A stretch of 24,614 nucleotides of DNA from Bacillota bacterium (lineage in GTDB: Bacteria > Bacillota > Clostridia > DSM-8532), in assembly GCA_023415825.1 (NCBI GenBank), contig JAEZJF010000002.1, positions 1 through 24,614 of the forward strand. The letters are read 5' to 3'. Shown piece after piece: positions 14,583-21,561 of this stretch (position 1 is the first letter of the stretch; every line of letters begins with the position of its first letter). A program made the position numbers and the translations under genes. The notes beneath the pieces were generated by a model. It did not search any database and had not been told where the DNA came from. It saw only the letters and a list, made by a program, of their open reading frames with translations.

Positions 14583-15590
14583 CTACAGCACCGTCGGCCT
14601 GCCCATGGCGGAGGAACGATAAAGGGCGTGAATGAGCCGGATACTCTTTGCACCCTCTTCCGCGTTGATGGGAAATGAAGCACCGGTTTTTAGCCCCTCG
14701 TAGAAGTCGTGGATCAACGCATTATGGCCTATGCCATATACGGCCTTGGGGCCGGTGGCCGCCTCCGCCCGAGCGATGCTCTCAGGCCTGCCGTCCCGGG
14801 GCGTCCATAGTAACTCCCGCTCAAGAATTTGCAAATGCCCACGCTCGGTAGTGACCTCCACCAGTGCGGGGGCGGTGGAGATGTGGCAGTTGCTGGAGAA
14901 GAACACGCATTGAGCGCCGCTTTTGAAAACTATAAAAGCGTCTGCCGTGTCTTCCACTTCGATCTCGTTGTAGAGCTTGGCGGTGCGGGTATGGCCGGAG
15001 ATGCTTTTTATATCTCCCAGCAGCCATTGCACCAGATCGAGGGTATGGATGGACTGGTTTATGAGTACGCCGCCGCCCTCCGTAGCCCAGCAGCCACGCC
15101 ATTCAGCCTGGGCATAATAGGCTGCGTTCCTCTCCCAGATGCAAATGGCTTTTGCGCCCAGCACGGCACCGAGCTCCCCGCTGTCCAGAAGCTCCTTGGC
15201 CTGCCGAGAGGTGGTGTTGTAGCGGTTCTGAAAGCAGACGCCGAAGCGCCGCCCTGTTTCCTCACAGACCAGGCGGAGCTGCTCCGCTTCAGCCACGGAG
15301 ATGCACATGGGCTTTTCGCAGAGCACATCCTTGCCCGCCCGAAGGGCAGCAATGGCCATTTCGCTGTGGAGGTAATGAGGGGTACAGATATGTACTGTAT
15401 GGATTTCAGGATCGCCGAGAACATCCCGGTAATCAGTATAGGCTTTACAGGAGTAAGTATCAGCGGCTTTTTGGGCTGCTGCTGCATCGATGTCACAGAC
15501 GGCGTAGACTTGAACTCCGTCTACCTTTTCAATGGCGTTGGCATGATAGTCGTGGATGGCTCCGCATCCGACGATGGCTGCATGGATCAT
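14583..15590 (-). CDS. Gfo/Idh/MocA family oxidoreductase
   Basis: 335 residues with the full family pattern: GCGAIH (8-13), a Rossmann start with His replacing the last glycine; 'VCDIDA' at the end of strand 2; CEKP at 91-94; and 'GGGVLINQSIHTLDLVQWLLG' around the likely catalytic H182. This last block is typical of dehydrogenases acting on N-acetylated or uronic sugars and glycosides, though the substrate cannot be fixed. GGAG lies 11 bases before the ATG. The gene is GC-rich compared with its left neighbours and is divergent from the TIM-barrel operon at 15969, sharing a control region with paired AATCGATT operators. Together with 15969-18788 it forms one putative catabolic block. Confidence 0.87.
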   Translation of the reverse strand: MIHAAIVGCGAIHDYHANAIEKVDGVQVYAVCDIDAAAAQKAADTYSCKAYTDYRDVLGDPEIHTVHICTPHYLHSEMAIAALRAGKDVLCEKPMCISVAEAEQLRLVCEETGRRFGVCFQNRYNTTSRQAKELLDSGELGAVLGAKAICIWERNAAYYAQAEWRGCWATEGGGVLINQSIHTLDLVQWLLGDIKSISGHTRTAKLYNEIEVEDTADAFIVFKSGAQCVFFSSNCHISTAPALVEVTTERGHLQILERELLWTPRDGRPESIARAEAATGPKAVYGIGHNALIHDFYEGLKTGASFPINAEEGAKSIRLIHALYRSSAMGRPTVL

Positions 15591-15641
15591 GGCGAAAAAC
15601 GCTCCTTCATATCAATTCTTTTCAGATAACGAAAGTTTGGA

Positions 15642-15692
15642 AATCGATTGCTTTTCCTACTTAATAATAGTCTTTCATGCATGGATTGTCAA
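15642..15692 (-). promoter_or_regulatory. Promoter and LacI/CcpA-like operator for the minus-strand Gfo/Idh/MocA gene
   Basis: On the minus strand, TTGACA (15692-15687), a 17-base spacer and TATTAT (15669-15664) make a near-consensus promoter. The palindrome AATCGATT (15642-15649), inside GGAAATCGATTGC, lies 14 bases beyond the -10, just past the expected start site. That is a position where a bound repressor would block transcription. Confidence 0.7.
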
Positions 15693-15814
15693 CGAAATTA
15701 CAGGGCGATTTTCACATTCTCCAGTCAATTTAGGTATGAGATAAAGCCGCTCTGGTACAGCTTATTAGGGATTATGATTGGGTGCTGCTTTTTCCTGTAT
15801 TTTCGGGGGATTAT

Positions 15815-15864
15815 GTTGACATTTTGGCAAAAACGCCCTATAATTGTCAACATAGAAATCGATT
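15815..15864 (+). promoter_or_regulatory. Perfect-consensus promoter with downstream LacI/CcpA-like operator
   Basis: TTGACA (15816-15821), a 17-base spacer and TATAAT (15839-15844) match the sigma-A consensus exactly. AATCGATT (15857-15864) inside GAAATCGATTAC lies at about the start site. The heptamers GTTGACA (15815-15821) and TGTCAAC (15845-15851) are inverted around the promoter spacer. So strong a promoter implies repression when the substrate is absent. The rest of the 378-base gap 15591-15968 shows only a very short ORF (15904-15936) and the ribosome site at 15957-15963. Confidence 0.8.
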
Positions 15865-15968
15865 ACTTTTGCTTAAGCAGAAGTAACGGAGGATACGGAA
15901 GCGATGAAAGAAATACGAGAAAGAGCATTATGCTGAAGATCGCATCCGGCCTGTGAGGAGGAAGATAA

Positions 15969-16841
15969 ATGTTTCAACTGAGTGTCATCAGCGACGAGAT
16001 ATCCCAGGATCTGGATGTGGCCATAGAGTTAGCTAAGAAGCATCGCTTGGACGCGCTGGAGATTCGTTCTGTGGCCGACAAGGGGCCTTTTGAGTTCACT
16101 CTGGGGGACGTGGAGCGTATTAAAGATAAGCTTTCTGCAGCAGGATTACAGGTCAGCGCCATCAGCGCACCCTTCTTCAAATGCGGATTGGATGACGAGG
16201 AAGAGGTCAGAAGGCACATTGAGGGTTTGGAGCGCTGCATCGGGTTTGCCCGGGTGCTGGACACGAAGCTCATCCGGGGCTTCACCTTCTGGCATAAGGA
16301 TACGCTGGCCCAGCGGCTGCCCGACATCGTCCGACGCTTTGAGGCGCCCGACCGTTTACTTCGTGAGGCCGGGATGGTGTTGGCGCTGGAGTCGGATCCC
16401 AGCGTATATGCAGCCAATGCCGGTGAACTGCGGCAGGTGCTGGAGGCGGTGAATTCACCCCGGATTCAAGCTCTATGGGATCCGGGCAACAATCTCTATT
16501 CCCCTCGGCCGGAGGTACCTTATCCTCACGGCTATAAGCTCATCCGCCCCTATTTGGCTCATGTGCACCTGAAGGATGCGGTGCAGAACGAGCAGGGGGA
16601 GGCGGTGGGCTGCTGTTTCGGAGAAGGGTTGGTGGATTATCCCGGCCAGCTCCAGGCCCTGATCGACGATGGCTATGAGGGCTATGTGGTCATGGAGACC
16701 CATTACCGCAAGGCCTCGGTGCTTTCAAAGGAAGCGTTGGAGCGGCCCGGAGGCTCAGACTTCTCGGCGGAGGGCTATGAGCCCACAGAGGAATGCCTTA
16801 TAAGTCTGCTGAGGATGATAAGCACTCTGCATATGAGATAA
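15969..16841 (+). CDS. Sugar phosphate isomerase/epimerase-like TIM-barrel protein
   Basis: 290 residues. The xylose isomerase-like barrel carries the metal-binding set E141 ('ALESDP'), D171 ('LWDPGNN'), H200 ('HVHLKD') and E243 ('VVMETHY'), spaced as in epimerases and inosose dehydratase relatives. 'SDEISQD' at the N-terminus is common in bacterial members found beside Gfo/Idh/MocA genes. GAGGAGGAAG just upstream of the ATG is a strong ribosome site. First gene of a plus-strand operon with a small Gfo/Idh/MocA protein (33 bases downstream) and an SGNH hydrolase. It is only distantly like the barrel at 4247, so the two modules probably handle different sugars. Cytoplasmic; no signal peptide. 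Confidence 0.86.
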   Translation: MFQLSVISDEISQDLDVAIELAKKHRLDALEIRSVADKGPFEFTLGDVERIKDKLSAAGLQVSAISAPFFKCGLDDEEEVRRHIEGLERCIGFARVLDTKLIRGFTFWHKDTLAQRLPDIVRRFEAPDRLLREAGMVLALESDPSVYAANAGELRQVLEAVNSPRIQALWDPGNNLYSPRPEVPYPHGYKLIRPYLAHVHLKDAVQNEQGEAVGCCFGEGLVDYPGQLQALIDDGYEGYVVMETHYRKASVLSKEALERPGGSDFSAEGYEPTEECLISLLRMISTLHMR

Positions 16842-16874
16842 TAAAGGATAATCTATATAAGGAGGACGCTGACT

Positions 16875-17750
16875 ATGTTCAGAATTGGAATCATCGGAAC
16901 CGAGAACAGCCATGCGATGGCCTTTTCCCAGCTCATTAATCTACCCGACGAGACCACTGGTCGGCGACCTTGGGAGGATGCAAAGGTAGTGGGCGTATAC
17001 GGGCCTGATGAAGCCTCCGCACAAGCCATCGTGAAGGATGCGGGAGCAGAGTTTGTGGCCGCTTCACCAGAGGATTTCTTTGGCCGGGTGGACGCTATGA
17101 TGATCACATCCCGTAGAGGTTCTGTTCACTACGATTATGCCATGCCGTTCATTGAGAAGGGTATGCCTGTATTTATAGACAAGCCCATTACCATCGACAT
17201 CGCCCAGGCAGAGCGCCTGATGAAACGCGCCATGGAGACGGGCGCGCCGGTAACCGGGGGATCGGGCTGCAAATATGCCTGGGATGTGCAGATGCTGCAG
17301 CATCGTGTGAGAGAAATGCGCCAGGCAGGTACCCTGCTCAGCGGTGCCATGAATTTCGCAGTACAGATGCATAGTGAATATGACGGCTTTCACTTTTATT
17401 CCCCTCATCTGACCGAGATGGCACTCACCATCTTCGGCGACCATGTGCGTAGCGTCCGCGCTACCGAGAAGAACGGCACCGTGGTGGTCGTGGCGGCTTA
17501 TGATGATTGCGACGTGACCCTGCACTACACTGCCGGCAGCAAAATGCCGAGCTGCCTGATCTTCGGCAGCGAGCGAAACTACTACAGGGAGCTGGATATG
17601 TCCCTCATCTATAACCATGAGGTGGAGCATTTTATCACCATGCTGCGCACCGGCACCATGCCTCACAGCCACCAGGAGCTGATTAGGCCTGTGTATTTTG
17701 TCAACGCGGTACTAAAATCCCTGGAGACCGACCAACGCGTGGCGTTGTAG
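16875..17750 (+). CDS. Short Gfo/Idh/MocA family oxidoreductase
   Basis: 291 residues, about 45 fewer than its relatives in this window. The N-terminal strand 'FRIGIIGTENSHA' replaces the usual GxGxxG with GTENSH. The EKP motif is IDKP (101-104), keeping the lysine but with Asp for Glu. 'YSPHLTEMALTIFG' supplies a candidate catalytic H178. These changes suggest an unusual subfamily, and NAD(P) binding should be checked. AAGGAGGA lies about 10 bases before the ATG. It sits between the TIM-barrel gene and the SGNH hydrolase gene, with 27 bases to the latter, so all three are probably one transcript. It may be a partner or non-redox relative of the oxidoreductase at 14583. Confidence 0.8.
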   Translation: MFRIGIIGTENSHAMAFSQLINLPDETTGRRPWEDAKVVGVYGPDEASAQAIVKDAGAEFVAASPEDFFGRVDAMMITSRRGSVHYDYAMPFIEKGMPVFIDKPITIDIAQAERLMKRAMETGAPVTGGSGCKYAWDVQMLQHRVREMRQAGTLLSGAMNFAVQMHSEYDGFHFYSPHLTEMALTIFGDHVRSVRATEKNGTVVVVAAYDDCDVTLHYTAGSKMPSCLIFGSERNYYRELDMSLIYNHEVEHFITMLRTGTMPHSHQELIRPVYFVNAVLKSLETDQRVAL

Positions 17751-17777
17751 ACGAATAGAAAGTACGGAGGAATAATC

Positions 17778-18788
17778 GTGGAAGTAAGGCTGGAAAGTGC
17801 CTTTCAGAATTGTCTATGGGTGGAGCATACGGATCGGGGTCTCTGCCCTCGCCGGTTCTTACCTGCGCAACAAGACTATTATCAGAAGGTTAATCCCGAC
17901 TTTGGCCGCCGCGCCCTGTGCACGGCCGGAATTACACTGGATTTTTACACCGACGCCCAAGAACTGTTCTTGGACTTTGAGATTGGTGCTGCCGCCATCC
18001 CGGGTCATACCTTTGTTTTCGACGTATACGAGGACGGCATCTTCATGCAGAGTGACCGCTGGGACAGCGAGCGGCGCACAGGCCGGGTGACTTACCTCCG
18101 CCGTAGCCGGCAAAGGAGCCGGGTGACGGTCTATCTGCCCTATATGGGGGAGACATATCTGAAAAGCTGTCAGCTGGGAGATTTTACCCCCGTCGATAAG
18201 AGCGGACGCCCCCTGTGGCTGGCGCTGGGAGATTCCATCACCGAGGGTATGATCAGCCCCTTTACATCCGTGACCTATGCCGCTATTCTGGAGAGGGAGT
18301 TGGGTTTACGGTTGATGAATCAGGGAATCGGTGGTTATCCCTTCGACGCGTTTTCGCTGGACGTGCCCCTGCCCGAGTGCCCAGCGCTCATTACCGTGGC
18401 CTACGGCACCAACGACGTCAAACGATCGGCAGATCTCCGGCAGACCGAGGAGAGCATCCGCCGCTATATGGAAAAGCTGCATATCCTGTACGGCAGCAGC
18501 CGGGTGTTCTGCATTACTCCTCTGTGGCGCGGGGATCTAAAGCAGCCTGCTGAGGAGGAAAAACTGTCAGGAATCCGGGATGCAATCGATCGTCATGCCC
18601 GGGAGTGGGGCTTCGAGGTATTACACGGCCCGGAGCTGGTTCCGAATATACCGGAATATTTTCGGGACGACCACCTGCATCCCAATGCTGCAGGCTTTGA
18701 GGCCATGGCACGTGGGCTCCAGCGGGCATTTTTTCAGGGACCGAAAAACCGCTTCTCATTGAACAGCTCCAGCCATGACTTAATTTGA
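17778..18788 (+). CDS. SGNH/GDSL-family hydrolase (probable carbohydrate esterase)
   Basis: 336 residues from a GTG start with CGGAGG seven bases upstream. The C-terminal domain has the SGNH blocks: GDS (150-152, nucleophile S152), the 'NQGIGGYPFD' glycine block, 'YGTND' (209-213, oxyanion Asn) and D298-x-x-H301 for the catalytic Asp/His. The N-terminal ~140 residues form a beta-rich domain like the jelly-roll domain of CE2/CE3-type esterases. It probably removes acetyl or acyl groups from a sugar. No signal peptide, so it acts inside the cell, which fits a small imported acylated sugar. Last gene of the operon; its stop overlaps the -35 of the deoC promoter. Confidence 0.85.
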   Translation: MEVRLESAFQNCLWVEHTDRGLCPRRFLPAQQDYYQKVNPDFGRRALCTAGITLDFYTDAQELFLDFEIGAAAIPGHTFVFDVYEDGIFMQSDRWDSERRTGRVTYLRRSRQRSRVTVYLPYMGETYLKSCQLGDFTPVDKSGRPLWLALGDSITEGMISPFTSVTYAAILERELGLRLMNQGIGGYPFDAFSLDVPLPECPALITVAYGTNDVKRSADLRQTEESIRRYMEKLHILYGSSRVFCITPLWRGDLKQPAEEEKLSGIRDAIDRHAREWGFEVLHGPELVPNIPEYFRDDHLHPNAAGFEAMARGLQRAFFQGPKNRFSLNSSSHDLI

Positions 18789-18814
18789 CAGAAAGGCTCT
18801 TTTAAGCCTATAAT
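18785..18814 (+). promoter_or_regulatory. Sigma-A promoter for deoC overlapping the upstream stop codon
   Basis: TTGACA (18785-18790), an 18-base spacer and TATAAT (18809-18814) are consensus elements. The spacer contains the dyad AGGCT-CTTTTA-AGCCT (18794-18798 and 18805-18809), which could be an operator or the weak terminator of the upstream operon. The expected start near 18821 leaves a leader of about 80 bases before deoC. Confidence 0.7.
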
Positions 18815-18833
18815 TTGAATAGAGCTTGCTATT

Positions 18834-18851
18834 GGGGACGGTATCGTCCCC
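18834..18851. repeat. GGGGACG/CGTCCCC palindrome in the deoC leader
   Basis: GGGGACG (18834-18840), loop GTAT and CGTCCCC (18845-18851) form a perfect 7-bp stem. No T-run follows, so it is not a clear terminator. GGGGAC...GTCCCC hairpins resemble dispersed repeat elements of many Firmicutes genomes, but one copy here does not prove that. Confidence 0.45.
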
Positions 18852-18902
18852 ATACTAATTTAATAGTCTATTGGGCATCATACATAATGAGGAGGAAAGG
18901 TT

Positions 18903-19586
18903 ATGGAGTTTAATATTGCGCGTTATATTGATCATTCGGTTCTGAAGCCTGAGATGACTCAGGAAGAATCCAAAAAGGCTATTTTGGAGGGCGTGGCATT
19001 TAACACGCGGACTGTCTGCGTAAGGCCCTGTGATATTGAGCTTGCAGTAGACCTGTGCAAGGGCAGCCAGACGGATGTATGCTGCGTGTTGGCCTTCCCT
19101 CATGGATGCGTTCCAACAGAGGTAAAGGCGTTTGAAGCTTCAAATTATGTCTCTAAAGGCCTCAATGAAATTGATATGGTAGCAAACTTCGGTTTTATCA
19201 AATCGGGCTTGTGGGACCTGGTACAAAAGGATATACAGGCTGTATCGGATGTAACAAAAAAAGCAGGTGTTCTTCTTAAGGTTATCTTTGAGACCTGCAC
19301 TTTGAATGTTGAAGAGATAAAGAGAACCACTGAGATTTGTATTGAGGCCGGAGCTGACTTTGTCAAGACTTCCACAGGATTCCATAGCCAGGGTGCTACC
19401 TTCGAAGCCATTCAGGCCATGCTGGAGGCATCCAAGAGCCGGATCCGTGTCAAGGCTTCCGGTGGCATTCGGGATTTTGAAACAGCCAAACAATATATAG
19501 ATATGGGAGTTGAAAGGCTGGGAGTAGGTTCTTCCACTACGCCTGTGCTGGTAAACGGAGTAGGAAAGTCGAACAGTGGTTATTAG
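18903..19586 (+). CDS. deoC: Deoxyribose-phosphate aldolase
   Basis: DeoC cleaves 2-deoxyribose 5-phosphate into glyceraldehyde 3-phosphate and acetaldehyde in deoxynucleoside catabolism. 227 residues, the normal bacterial length. The class I aldolase residues are all visible: D91 in 'EIDMVANFG', the Schiff-base lysine K155 in 'FVKTSTGF', and the proton-relay lysine K184 in 'VKASGGIR'. GAGGAGGAAAG precedes the ATG. It has its own promoter and no deoxynucleoside genes beside it (no phosphopentomutase, phosphorylase or cytidine deaminase). It could serve another 2-deoxy sugar phosphate from the neighbouring pathways, but conserved residues favour true DeoC. Confidence 0.93.
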   Translation: MEFNIARYIDHSVLKPEMTQEESKKAILEGVAFNTRTVCVRPCDIELAVDLCKGSQTDVCCVLAFPHGCVPTEVKAFEASNYVSKGLNEIDMVANFGFIKSGLWDLVQKDIQAVSDVTKKAGVLLKVIFETCTLNVEEIKRTTEICIEAGADFVKTSTGFHSQGATFEAIQAMLEASKSRIRVKASGGIRDFETAKQYIDMGVERLGVGSSTTPVLVNGVGKSNSGY

Positions 19587-19600
19587 ACTGCAAAAGGCAA

Positions 19601-20431
19601 TTAAAAATGACTTACAAACCTACGATAGTTTTTAGGTGATGCCCCTTTGGTTTTTCGAAAGGTTTTGGAGAACTGAAGGGGATCTTCATATCCCACCGAT
19701 CTGGCGACATCGCCAATACTCAACTGATCGTTTTGTAAAAGCTCGCAGGCCTTATCCATGCGATAGCCTATGATAAATTGTCTCGGTGAGACACCAAGAT
19801 ACCGGGAAAATAAGGACGACAAATAGCTTCGATCAATTTTCAGGGCTTTGGCAAGATCGACCACCGACAAATCGCCCGCATAATTCTTTTCGATGTATTC
19901 AATCGCCTTCGATACGTAGCGGTCCGAGCTTATGATTTTATGAGCTGTGGAGGCCTCACGACTGTGATTTTGAACCAGATGGGCCAGGAAAAGATAGAGA
20001 TAGCCTGTGAGGATCAAGTCGGAAATGCTTTCATTTCTTGCTGCAGCAATCATGTCATTGAGGCTTTTGGTAAGAACCTCCTCCTCAAAGTAATGAAAGA
20101 TGGGACTTTGAAGGGTAAGACCAGCCTTTTTGAGAATGGATTCGGCTTTCAGGCCATGAAAACCTACCCAGGAATAAGTCCAGGGCTGAGCTTTATCGGC
20201 CTCATAACGGACAATCTGTCCAGGGCAGATTAAAAAGCCTTGACCTGCTTCAAGGGTATGGGTTTGTCCATTAAGCGTAAAAAATCCTTTACCTGATAAA
20301 ATGACATGAACAATATAATGATCCCGAACGCCGGGGCCCCAGGTGTGGCCGGGAGAGCATTCTTCAAAACCACATCTATAGACATTCAGATCTGTATTAT
20401 CTTTTTTAGAAATAGTGTATTTTTCGAGCAT
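19601..20431 (-). CDS. AraC-family transcriptional regulator (probable galactose regulator)
   Basis: 276 residues from the ATG at 20431, with GAGG nine bases upstream; the in-frame TTG at 20440 directly abuts that site and is rejected. The N-terminal AraC-binding cupin ('HYIVHVILSGKGFFTLNGQ', 'EAGQGFLICPGQ', 'YSWVGFHG') is of the RafR/MsmR type and differs from the two cupin regulators upstream. Two C-terminal helix-turn-helices follow ('LSVVDLAKALKIDRSYLSSLF' and 'IGDVARSVGYEDPLQFSKTF'). It is divergent from galT-galK with about 118 bases between, so it is the likely activator of these genes. It is convergent with deoC. Confidence 0.88.
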   Translation of the reverse strand: MLEKYTISKKDNTDLNVYRCGFEECSPGHTWGPGVRDHYIVHVILSGKGFFTLNGQTHTLEAGQGFLICPGQIVRYEADKAQPWTYSWVGFHGLKAESILKKAGLTLQSPIFHYFEEEVLTKSLNDMIAAARNESISDLILTGYLYLFLAHLVQNHSREASTAHKIISSDRYVSKAIEYIEKNYAGDLSVVDLAKALKIDRSYLSSLFSRYLGVSPRQFIIGYRMDKACELLQNDQLSIGDVARSVGYEDPLQFSKTFRKTKGASPKNYRRFVSHF

Positions 20432-20484
20432 AACGCCCAACCTCGGAAGTTAACATAAACACATGAACTACTCACATTGTAACA

Positions 20485-20513
20485 TTTACCCCCGCATCTT
20501 ACAATTCTATAAT
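20485..20513 (+). promoter_or_regulatory. Probable galT-galK promoter
   Basis: A perfect -10 TATAAT (20508-20513) is paired only with a weak -35 (TTTACC, 20485-20490, 17-base spacer). This fits dependence on the divergent AraC-type regulator. No clear operator repeat was found by eye. Confidence 0.5.
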
Positions 20514-20549
20514 GAAAGTAACTTCTGGCTTTTAGAAAGGACGATGGAA

Positions 20550-21533
20550 ATGGCAGAGCTAAGATGGCATCCCCTTATACAGGATTGGGTAATGATCGCT
20601 TCACACAGACAGGACAGGCCCCAAATGCCCAAGGATTGGTGTCCTTTTTGTCCGTCAAGCGGCAAGGTCTCTGATTATGAGGTGGCTGAATATGATAATG
20701 ACTTCCCCGCACTGATGCAAAATCCTCCCGAGCCCGATGATGTGGCCAATGACTTTTTCAAGGTGGCACCCGCCTATGGCAAGTGCGAGGTCATCCTTTA
20801 TTCGCCCAAGCATACGGCTACCCTGCCAGAATTATCAGATGTGCACATGAGAAAGCTTGTAGATCTCTGGATTGAACGCTTTGAAGCTATACGCCAGGAT
20901 GAAAAGATCAAGTATGTTTTTATTTTTGAAAACCGTGGCGAGGTAGTCGGTGTGACCATGCCCCATCCTCATGGACAAATTTACGGATATTCTTTTATTC
21001 CCAAAAAGCTCGAATTGGAGCTGAAATCCTGCGAAGAGCATCATGAAAAAACCAGCGAGTGCTTAATCTGCCGGATGCTTTCCGAGGAAAGAGCGTTTAA
21101 AGAACGGGTCATCTTTGAAAATGAAGACTTTTCGGTGGTACTGCCCTTCTTCACCGAGTATCCCTATGGAGTTTACATTTTCCAAAGAAGCCATAAGCAA
21201 AATCTTACCCAGTTTAGTGACAGGGAGAAGGATAACCTTGCTAAAACCATAAAACAAACAGTCGGGATGCTGGATTCGCTCTTTGACAAGCCCTTTCCGT
21301 ATATGATGTGTATGCATCAGGAGCCGGTCAATAGTGGCGACTATTCCCATACGTATCATTTCCATATTGAATTTTTCCCACCCATGCGCTCGGACGTAAA
21401 GCAGAAATTCAATGCATCCAGTGAAACCGGCGCCTGGGCTCACTGTAATCCCACAGCTCCCGAGGAGAAGGCAGAAGAACTGCGGGCAGCGTATAGAAAA
21501 TTTGTGGAGAAAAGTGGTCTATCCGAAGGATAA
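20550..21533 (+). CDS. galT: Galactose-1-phosphate uridylyltransferase (GalT, HIT superfamily)
   Basis: GalT swaps galactose 1-phosphate and UDP-glucose to give UDP-galactose and glucose 1-phosphate in the Leloir pathway. 327 residues, class I type. CPFC (31-34) provides zinc-binding cysteines, and 'PHPHGQIYGYS' around 137-147 is the catalytic HPH motif whose histidine is uridylylated. 'MHQEPVNSGDYSHTYHFHIEFFPP' near residue 255-275 is the second histidine-rich block. The ATG at 20550 is preferred: AGAAAGG lies nine bases upstream, whereas ATG 20544 is only three bases from it and a longer frame to 20463 covers the promoter. galK follows after 28 bases. Confidence 0.96.
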   Translation: MAELRWHPLIQDWVMIASHRQDRPQMPKDWCPFCPSSGKVSDYEVAEYDNDFPALMQNPPEPDDVANDFFKVAPAYGKCEVILYSPKHTATLPELSDVHMRKLVDLWIERFEAIRQDEKIKYVFIFENRGEVVGVTMPHPHGQIYGYSFIPKKLELELKSCEEHHEKTSECLICRMLSEERAFKERVIFENEDFSVVLPFFTEYPYGVYIFQRSHKQNLTQFSDREKDNLAKTIKQTVGMLDSLFDKPFPYMMCMHQEPVNSGDYSHTYHFHIEFFPPMRSDVKQKFNASSETGAWAHCNPTAPEEKAEELRAAYRKFVEKSGLSEG

Positions 21534-21561
21534 TGGAATGATTTTGAGGAGGAACCCTGCA

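Noticed and set aside
14829..15629. Plus-strand ORF of 266 codons (and another at 15152-15664)
   Set aside because: Antisense to the Gfo/Idh/MocA gene at 14583-15590; long open frames are expected opposite GC-rich genes and no family is recognisable.
15904..15936. A 10-codon ORF (MKEIRERALC) with GGAGG upstream, between the promoter and the TIM-barrel gene
   Set aside because: Too short and with no regulatory codon run; it may be a leader peptide or a chance frame, so it was not annotated.
17064..17672. Minus-strand ORF of 202 codons
   Set aside because: Antisense shadow of the oxidoreductase at 16875-17750, with no recognisable motifs.
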